From CAVSJO01 sp963728445 (GTDB taxonomy: Bacteria > Gemmatimonadota > Gemmatimonadetes > Longimicrobiales > RSA9), in NCBI GenBank assembly GCA_963728445.1, contig CAVSJO010000004.1:310001-374000 (forward strand): a stretch of DNA of 64,000 nt, in the 5' to 3' direction. The position numbers were made by a program, and so were the translations under genes. Under the pieces are notes generated by a model that was given only the letters and a program-made list of their open reading frames with translations, did not search any database and had not been told where the DNA came from. Numbering within the stretch: position 1 is the stretch's first letter; each line of letters starts with the position of its first letter. Below, piece by piece: positions 58,965 to 64,000 of this stretch.

Positions 58965-59884
58965 GCGGTCCCCCCGATGAACTCCCGTCCGATCTCGACG
59001 GCCCGCGCGGCCGTGCGTACCACCCACCCCGTCGGCGCCTCCGGCGCCGCCACGACCACGACCGCGTAGCCGTCGCCCATCGCGGCCACGTGCACCATCG
59101 CGCTGTCCGCCTCCAGCGTGAGCCCCTGCCACGCTCCCATCCCCAGGTGCATCGCCGTCCGCAGCGCCTCCTCCACCGCCGGGCCCATGGCCGCGCCGAA
59201 CATCTCCGCCGCCATTCCGCTGCCGTCCAGCCGCCCACCCACGACGAGGCCCTGCTCGTCCAGGATGACCGCCCCCCGAAACATCCCGTCGCCCAGGGCG
59301 TCGAAGATGTGGCCCGGATCCAGCGGCATGGCCGTCCCCGCACCGCCTCCGGCGCCTTCGACACTGCCTCCCGCCGCCCCCGCACCACCTCCGGCGCCCT
59401 CCGCGCTGCCTTCGGCGGCTTCCGCACTGCCTCCGGCGGTTCCCGTCGCGCCGGTGGGCCCCGCCTCGGCCTGCCACTCGGCGAGAAGCTCCTGCGCGGC
59501 GGATACCGTCGGGTCCGCCGGGCGCAGCCGCCCCGCCGTGCGCAGGTGTCGCTCCGCAGAGGCCAGGTCGCCGCGCTCGAGGGAGAAGAAGCCGAGGCCG
59601 CGATGAGCCTCGAAGTTCCCGTCGTCCAGACGCAGCACGACGGTCCACTCGTCGGCAGCCGAGGACCGGTCTCCCATCTCCAGGTAGAGGCGGCCCAGGA
59701 GCGCGTGGCCGCCGACGTGTTCCGGATGACGGTCCAGCCCGCGCAGGCACACTCGGAGCGCGGCATCCCGTCGACCCTGCCGGCGATAGGCGTCGGCCAG
59801 GGGGACGAAGGAGAGGGCGCCGGGGTCGTGCGCGACCTCCTCACTCCATTTCTGCACTTCGGCAGCGCTCGGCTGTCGGCTCAT
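58961..59884 (-). CDS. TPR-Roadblock fusion protein 3 with Gly/Ala linker
   Basis: A 307-aa fusion. N-terminal TPR units (about 15-140: LSFVPLADAYRRQGRRDAALRVCLRGLDRHPEH, ALLGRLYLEMGDRSSAADEW) are joined by a Gly/Ala/Glu-rich flexible linker (about 150-186) to a C-terminal Roadblock/LC7 domain (FRGAVILDEQGLVVGGRLDG, EMFGAAMGPAVEEALRTAMHLGMG, AMVHVAAMGDGYAVVVVAAPE). The ATG at 59884 overlaps the stop of the upstream DUF4388 gene (ATGA). The fusion ties the TPR scaffolds of the operon to its Roadblock proteins. Confidence 0.83.
   Translation of the reverse strand: MSRQPSAAEVQKWSEEVAHDPGALSFVPLADAYRRQGRRDAALRVCLRGLDRHPEHVGGHALLGRLYLEMGDRSSAADEWTVVLRLDDGNFEAHRGLGFFSLERGDLASAERHLRTAGRLRPADPTVSAAQELLAEWQAEAGPTGATGTAGGSAEAAEGSAEGAGGGAGAAGGSVEGAGGGAGTAMPLDPGHIFDALGDGMFRGAVILDEQGLVVGGRLDGSGMAAEMFGAAMGPAVEEALRTAMHLGMGAWQGLTLEADSAMVHVAAMGDGYAVVVVAAPEAPTGWVVRTAARAVEIGREFIGGTA
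59330..59462. repeat. Degenerate Gly/Ala/Glu-linker repeat
   Basis: Imperfect short repeats of a CCGCCTCCGGCG-type unit encode the GGSAEAAEGSAEGAGG-like linker of the TPR-Roadblock protein. The reading frame is kept throughout. Confidence 0.6.
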
Positions 59885-61017
59885 GTCGGCGGCCTTCCCT
59901 TCCCCTCTCCGAGGATCTCGACGAGCGCCCGCACCGCCGCGAGGCCCCGCTGCACGCGGTCGCGCTCGACGCTCGCCGGCGCGATCTCCATGTACGATGA
60001 CCATGCCTGCTCGGCCCGGCCGAAGTCGCCCGTGCTGACGGCCGCCAGCCCGAGGTGCCGGTGTGCGGCCGGCAGCAGCGGCGCGAGGGCGACGGCCCGG
60101 GCGAACGCATCGGCTGCTTCGCCGGCCCGTCCCTGCGCCGCCCGGGCGCGGCCCACCAGCAGCGCCACGTCGGCGCGTTCGGGGCTCGAAGCCTCGAGCT
60201 CCGCCACGACGGCCTCCGCCTGATCGGCCAGACCGGCGGCCAGGAGCGACTCCGCCCGGACCAGCCGCGCCCGGAGCTCCCGCTCCGGCAGCACGTCCGC
60301 CGCGCTCCGAACGCGCACGATGCCCTGGTCCGCGAGCCCGTGGACGACGCGGGCCACTTCGAGCGTGCTGCGCTTCAGAGACCCGGCGATGTCCGCGAGG
60401 CTGCGGCGCCCGTCCACAGCCGCCAGCACCTCCCACTCCCGGGTCCCCAGCGCCAGCGGCGCAGTCCCCGCCTCAGGCCCGGCGACGAGAACCGGGATCG
60501 CGTCCGGATCCGGTACGTCCCCGTCGCCGCGGCGCGTCTCGTCCAGCCGACGCGCGCCCTCGATGAGCACCGTCTCCACCCGGAGGCGGACCGGGATCCC
60601 ACTGCGGAACACGTCCTCCCGCTCTTCGAAGCGGAAGTGCCCCTGCCCCCAGTTCATCATGGCGCAGACGTTCTCCTCCAGCTGCAGTCGGAGCTGGCTC
60701 CGGAGCTCCTCCTCCGTCGTGCTGCCCATCTCGAGCAGCAGCTCGCTCAGCCGGCGATCGGGGCTCCGGCGCTGGAGGTCCAGCGCTCGCGTCAACTCGC
60801 CCTCCGTGAGCTTGCCGGCCCGGAGCAGGCGCTGGCCCAGCAGGAGTCGCGACCGGCGACGTCGCCCGAAGACGATCTCGCCCACGTCCATGTGGATGGC
60901 GCCCTCGTCGTTCTCGTGTCCCGAGCGGACCGTAAGGATCCCGGTCTTTCGGGACAGCTCGAGGAGCTGCAGCACGTCGTGCAGCCCCAGCTCCTGGAGT
61001 GGACCTTCGATGGCCAT
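59881..61017 (-). CDS. DUF4388 protein with winged-helix-like and TPR segments
   Basis: A 378-aa paralogue of the gene at 54718. DUF4388 (1-130: MAIEGPLQELGLHDVLQLLELSRKTGILTV, MDVGEIVFGRRRRSRLLLGQ, EEELRSQLRLQLEENVCAMMNW) is followed by a winged-helix-like segment (EWEVLAAVDGRRSLADIAGSLKRSTLEVARVVHGLADQ..) and about three TPR units (ALLVGRARAAQGRAGEAADAF). GAGGAG lies five bases before the ATG at 61017, and the gap to the upstream TPR gene is nine bases. Confidence 0.85.
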   Translation of the reverse strand: MAIEGPLQELGLHDVLQLLELSRKTGILTVRSGHENDEGAIHMDVGEIVFGRRRRSRLLLGQRLLRAGKLTEGELTRALDLQRRSPDRRLSELLLEMGSTTEEELRSQLRLQLEENVCAMMNWGQGHFRFEEREDVFRSGIPVRLRVETVLIEGARRLDETRRGDGDVPDPDAIPVLVAGPEAGTAPLALGTREWEVLAAVDGRRSLADIAGSLKRSTLEVARVVHGLADQGIVRVRSAADVLPERELRARLVRAESLLAAGLADQAEAVVAELEASSPERADVALLVGRARAAQGRAGEAADAFARAVALAPLLPAAHRHLGLAAVSTGDFGRAEQAWSSYMEIAPASVERDRVQRGLAAVRALVEILGEGKGRPPT

Positions 61018-61026
61018 GTCCGCTCC

Positions 61027-61992
61027 TCAATCGCGGGCGAGTCGATCCGCCCCGGCCCGTGCGGGGGCGTGGGACGGATCCATGTGCAGCGCCCGCCGGT
61101 ATGCGACCGCCGCCGCCTCCACTTCTCCGCTCTCCTCGAGCACCCGGCCGAGGCTCGCGAGCGCGTCGGGCTGCGCCGGAGAACCGCCGAGCAGGTCGAC
61201 GAGCACGCCCCGCGCCCGGTCCAGCCGCCCCCGTGCGCGCTCGACCTCCGCCAGCGCGAGTGCAGCCTCGGCGTAGCCCGGGAGCAGGTCCAGCGCCGCC
61301 GCCAGCGCCGCCGCCGCCTCGTCCGCACGCGCCGCGGCCGCCAGCAGACGGCCCAGCTCCAGATGCGCGGCGGCGCCGCCGGGATCGAGGGCCACCGCCC
61401 GCCGGAACGCCCACTCGGCGGAGTCCCCGTCGCCCGCCGCGGCGTGGGCCCTGCCGAGATCCGTAAGCACCATCGCGTCGTCGGGCGCGAGCTCCGCCGC
61501 CCGCTCCATCCTCGCCGCCGCGCCGTGGGCCTCGCCCCGCGCCAGCGCCGCCACGCCGAGAAGCCGGTGGGCCTCCGCGGACGCGGGCGCAAGCTCCACG
61601 AGGCGAGCGCCGACCTGGTCGGCGCGGGTGGGATGCCCTGTGCGCAGCGCCGCCCATCCGCACCCCAGCAGGGCGCTTCGCAGCCGACGCGGCGGAACGA
61701 GCCCCAGCTCCGCCGCCTCCAGCACGCGCTCGTACTCCTCCAGCGCCTCCGCCGGTACACCATCGGCCAGGAACGCCTCGGCCAGGAGGAGCCGCGCGGC
61801 GGAGTCGTCCGGCGCGGCGTCCAGCGCCTGCCGGGCCAGCACCGCAGCCCTACGCGGCTGCCCACGCGCGGAGAGCGTGCCGCCCGCGCTCCACCGCCGC
61901 CTCAGCGGCGGCGGCCGGCGCCCCTGGATCCGGGAGCTCGTCTCCAACGCGCGCCGACTGCGCTCGCGCCCGCGCCGTCGACCGGGGCCCAC
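61027..61992 (-). CDS. TPR-repeat protein with uncertain start
   Basis: A cytoplasmic Ala/Leu-rich TPR protein of about 290-320 aa with some eight repeats (AAVLARQALDAAPDDSAARLLLAEAFL, AEWAFRRAVALDPGGAAAHLELGRLL). The start is unclear. GTG 61992 has GGAGGA upstream but overlaps the previous gene by 91 bases. A CTG at 61905 would give the CTGA overlap that mirrors the operon's ATGA/GTGA pattern and would start directly before the first repeat (292 aa). No ATG fits. It is probably a scaffold of the same operon. Confidence 0.72.
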   Translation of the reverse strand: MGPGRRRGRERSRRALETSSRIQGRRPPPLRRRWSAGGTLSARGQPRRAAVLARQALDAAPDDSAARLLLAEAFLADGVPAEALEEYERVLEAAELGLVPPRRLRSALLGCGWAALRTGHPTRADQVGARLVELAPASAEAHRLLGVAALARGEAHGAAARMERAAELAPDDAMVLTDLGRAHAAAGDGDSAEWAFRRAVALDPGGAAAHLELGRLLAAAARADEAAAALAAALDLLPGYAEAALALAEVERARGRLDRARGVLVDLLGGSPAQPDALASLGRVLEESGEVEAAAVAYRRALHMDPSHAPARAGADRLARD

Positions 61993-63593
61993 ACATCCTC
62001 CGTCGACGGAAGCGTCCACCGCTCGAGCCCGGGATCGAGCAGGAGCCTGAACGCGACGGGCGCCAGCCGGGGATCCAGCTCGAGAGCGCGGGCGTTCTCT
62101 CGCGCCGCCTCCTCGTAGTCGCCCATACGGGCATGGGCCAGGGCGAAGACGCAGCGCGCGTCGGCGCGATCCGGCGCCAGCTCCACCGCCCGCGCCAGCG
62201 CGTGGCGTGCCTCTTCCGTCTCGCCCGCGTCCAGGAGCGCGGACCCGAGCACCGCCCAGCCGGATGCCGAGGTCGGGTCCGCGTCGATGGCCCTCCGACT
62301 CGCGTTCACCGCGTCCCGCAGCCGTCCGGCCCTCGTCTCCATCAGCGCCAGGTTGCTCCACGCCTCGGCGCTCACGTCCGATCCCGCGATGGCCTCCCGG
62401 AACGCGTTCGACGCCCCGTCCGGATCCCCGATCTCGTGCAGCAGCACGGCCAGGTTGTTCCAGGCCGCGGCGCAGTCACTGTCGAGCTCGATCGCCCGCA
62501 GGTAGGCCGCCTCGGCCCCCGTCCGGTCCCCCAGGAGGTGCGCGGCCACGCCTCGCTCGTTCGCCAGCTTCGCGCTGCGCGGGTCGACGGCGGCCAGCTC
62601 CTCGTACAGGGCCGCGGCCGCCGCCGTCCGGCCGGCCACGAGAAGCAGCTCCGCCTGCGCCTCGCGCACCGCCGTCGGCTCCTCCGCCCGCGCCTCCGCC
62701 AGCCCGAGCTCCCGCTCCGCCTCGTCGAACAGCCCCCGCGCCCGCAACGAGCGTCCGAGCTCGAGATGCGCCGGCGACGCCTGCACGCCTTCGATGTCCT
62801 CGAGGACCAGGGGCACGTCCGTGGCGACGTCGGCACCGGCCGCGCGTCCACTCCCGCCACCCTCTCCCGCCAGCCGCGCCCGTGCGGCCGTGAGGGCCGG
62901 GTCCAGCGCGACGGCCCGGGCCAGCGCCCTCCGGGCTTCGTCCGGCTTGCCCGTCACGGCCAGCGCGTCGGCGAGGTGGAGATGGGCGACGGCGTCGTCC
63001 GGGTTCGCTGCGACCACCCGCTGTAGCTCCTCCACCGCGCCCGCCGCGTCCCCCTGATTCCGCAGCGCCCGTGCGATGAGCATCCGCAGAGACGCGTCCT
63101 CGGGGAACTCGGCGGCCAGCGACCACAGCTCGGTGGCCGCCGCCCCGGCGTCCCCCGTGCCGAGGTACGCCCGGGCGAGCCGGGCGCGGGCTTCACGGTC
63201 CCCGGGCGCGGCGCGGAGCCGTTCTCTCAGATCCGCGAGCACCGACTCGATGTAGCCCGTCCGGAAGTACGCGGTTTCGAGGTTCCGCCTCGCCGCGTCG
63301 AGTCCTGGATCGAGGCGGATTGCCTCCTCGAAGGTCTCGATGGCGTCCTCGACGAGCCCCTGCCGGAAGTACACGACGCCCAGGTTGTTGCGGGCGCACG
63401 CGTCGCCGGGCGGAATTCGCCGCGCGAGCGAGTGGAGGACCCGGAGATCGCGGCCGGATCGCGAGGAAGGCGCGGCCGCGACGTCGCCCGGACCGGGCGC
63501 AGGAGGCGCCGCCGAGGCGAGTGGGGAGGCCCATTCGGAGCGGAGGCGCGCTCGGTCGCCGGACGCTTCCGCAGCGAAGGTCTCGGGCTGCAT
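61902..63593 (-). CDS. Large TPR-repeat protein, first gene of the signalling operon
   Basis: A 563-aa cytoplasmic protein consisting almost entirely of TPR units (about 11), in two blocks around a short acidic/Gly linker near residues 240-275 (GGSGRAAGADVATDVPLVLEDIE). Examples: NNLGVVYFRQGLVEDAIETFEEAIRLDPGLD, AWNNLAVLLHEIGDPDGASNAFREAI, GWAVLGSALLDAGETEEARHALARAVELAPD. AGGAAGGGAG abuts the ATG at 63593, and a good promoter lies 37 bases upstream. It has no signal peptide. It is probably a protein-protein interaction hub for the Roadblock and DUF4388 products. Confidence 0.83.
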   Translation of the reverse strand: MQPETFAAEASGDRARLRSEWASPLASAAPPAPGPGDVAAAPSSRSGRDLRVLHSLARRIPPGDACARNNLGVVYFRQGLVEDAIETFEEAIRLDPGLDAARRNLETAYFRTGYIESVLADLRERLRAAPGDREARARLARAYLGTGDAGAAATELWSLAAEFPEDASLRMLIARALRNQGDAAGAVEELQRVVAANPDDAVAHLHLADALAVTGKPDEARRALARAVALDPALTAARARLAGEGGGSGRAAGADVATDVPLVLEDIEGVQASPAHLELGRSLRARGLFDEAERELGLAEARAEEPTAVREAQAELLLVAGRTAAAAALYEELAAVDPRSAKLANERGVAAHLLGDRTGAEAAYLRAIELDSDCAAAWNNLAVLLHEIGDPDGASNAFREAIAGSDVSAEAWSNLALMETRAGRLRDAVNASRRAIDADPTSASGWAVLGSALLDAGETEEARHALARAVELAPDRADARCVFALAHARMGDYEEAARENARALELDPRLAPVAFRLLLDPGLERWTLPSTEDVWAPVDGAGASAVGARWRRAPGSRGAGRRR

Positions 63594-63629
63594 CTCCCTT
63601 CCTGTGCAGGGTGTCGAGTGGGCGGGTTG

Positions 63630-63659
63630 AAGATACCCCGCGCGGCTCGGCGGGGTCAA
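63630..63659 (-). promoter_or_regulatory. Sigma70-like promoter of the Roadblock/DUF4388 operon
   Basis: Minus-strand TTGACC (63654-63659), 18-base spacer, TATCTT (63630-63635). Predicted transcription start near 63623 gives a 30-base leader before the first gene. This is the only good promoter seen upstream of this ten-gene block. Confidence 0.65.
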
Positions 63660-63687
63660 CAGCAGGTAGGGCCTGAGCGAAGGCCCG

Positions 63688-64000
63688 TCAGGCCGGATCT
63701 TCGGCCGGTCCCGACGTCTCCCGGGCCCACTTCGCTGCCTCCGCGAGGTCGGGCGGGAGACGGCTCTCGAAGCGGAGGGCCTCTCCGGTTCGGGGGTGCT
63801 CGAAGCGAAGCACCCAGGCGTGCAGGAACTGCCGGGAGACGCGCCGCTCGAGGTCCCGCGCCCAGACCTGATCCGGCCCGCTGATCCCCTTCGCCCCACC
63901 GCCGCCGTAGACCGGATCGCCGACGACCGGATGGCCAACGTGTGCGAGGTGCACGCGGATCTGGTGGGTGCGTCCCGTCTCCAGCCGCGCCGCGAGCAGG
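63688..64000 (-). CDS. RluD-family pseudouridine synthase (partial, cut by window edge)
   Basis: C-terminal part (about 104 aa) of a large-subunit rRNA pseudouridine synthase of the RluA/RluD family; the N-terminus lies beyond 64000. The visible sequence LLAARLETGRTHQIRVHLAHVGHPVVGDPVYG is the family signature after the catalytic Asp, and FLHAWVLRFEHPRTGEALRFESRLPPDLAE is the usual C-terminal end. It is the nearest upstream gene on the same strand as the Roadblock operon, but the promoter between them suggests separate units. Confidence 0.93.
   Translation of the reverse strand, partial: LLAARLETGRTHQIRVHLAHVGHPVVGDPVYGGGGAKGISGPDQVWARDLERRVSRQFLHAWVLRFEHPRTGEALRFESRLPPDLAEAAKWARETSGPAEDPA

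Overview
This is a 64-kb stretch of a high-GC (about 70 %) Gram-negative-type bacterial chromosome. Outer-membrane-type beta-barrel, lipoprotein and multihaem cytochrome genes, a full division and cell-wall (dcw) cluster, and an operon of Roadblock/LC7 and DUF4388 proteins together suggest a Gemmatimonadota-like organism. That placement is inferred from gene content; there is no marker rRNA in the window. Many genes are chained by 4-base stop/start overlaps (ATGA or GTGA), and GTG starts are common.

Layout. 1-8000: a Tat-exported amidohydrolase, a small beta-barrel protein coupled to asnS, a coiled-coil lipoprotein, then recG and ftsY. 8086-11397: a VWA-domain membrane protein and an M23 peptidoglycan hydrolase. 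11428-27670 (minus strand): the dcw cluster in the order mraZ-rsmH-ftsL-ftsI-murE-murF-mraY-murD-ftsW-murG-murC-ftsQ-ftsA-ftsZ, without murB or ddl. It is preceded by a sigma70-like promoter and three TGGGG boxes at exact 10-base spacing that look like a MraZ operator. 27816-30222: an accessory island in which a complete IS256-family element sits inside a deletion derivative of a second IS256-family element. Two 13-bp tandem-repeat arrays flank the island; they are related to each other in inverted orientation. 30307-36617: a lipid kinase, an exported TPR protein, and a dihaem plus octahaem cytochrome pair. 36842-45085: a second exported amidohydrolase whose 3' end overlaps that of a GH9 lipoprotein, then CorA, an S41 protease, small membrane proteins, a ribosome hibernation-type factor and a flavin reductase-like protein. 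45255-52942 (plus strand): a tightly coupled pentose-phosphate operon, tkt-GH15 glucoamylase-gnd-zwf-pgl, whose last gene runs into an antisense tRNA-Val(UAC).

53019-63593 (minus strand) holds the most unusual locus. A good sigma70 promoter drives two TPR proteins, two DUF4388 proteins, three different Roadblock/LC7 proteins, a DnaA-like AAA+ protein with an intact and a degenerate ATPase module, a CheW-domain protein and an M48/MA-type membrane protease. The gene set looks like a small-GTPase/scaffold signalling system whose GTPase and kinase lie elsewhere. The right edge carries the C-terminus of an RluD-type pseudouridine synthase.

How the genes work together: the dcw genes and the M23 hydrolase build and remodel the wall and septum. 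recG/ftsY and asnS are housekeeping. The pentose-phosphate operon links alpha-glucan breakdown to NADPH and pentose production. The cytochrome pair implies respiratory electron transfer in the periplasm.
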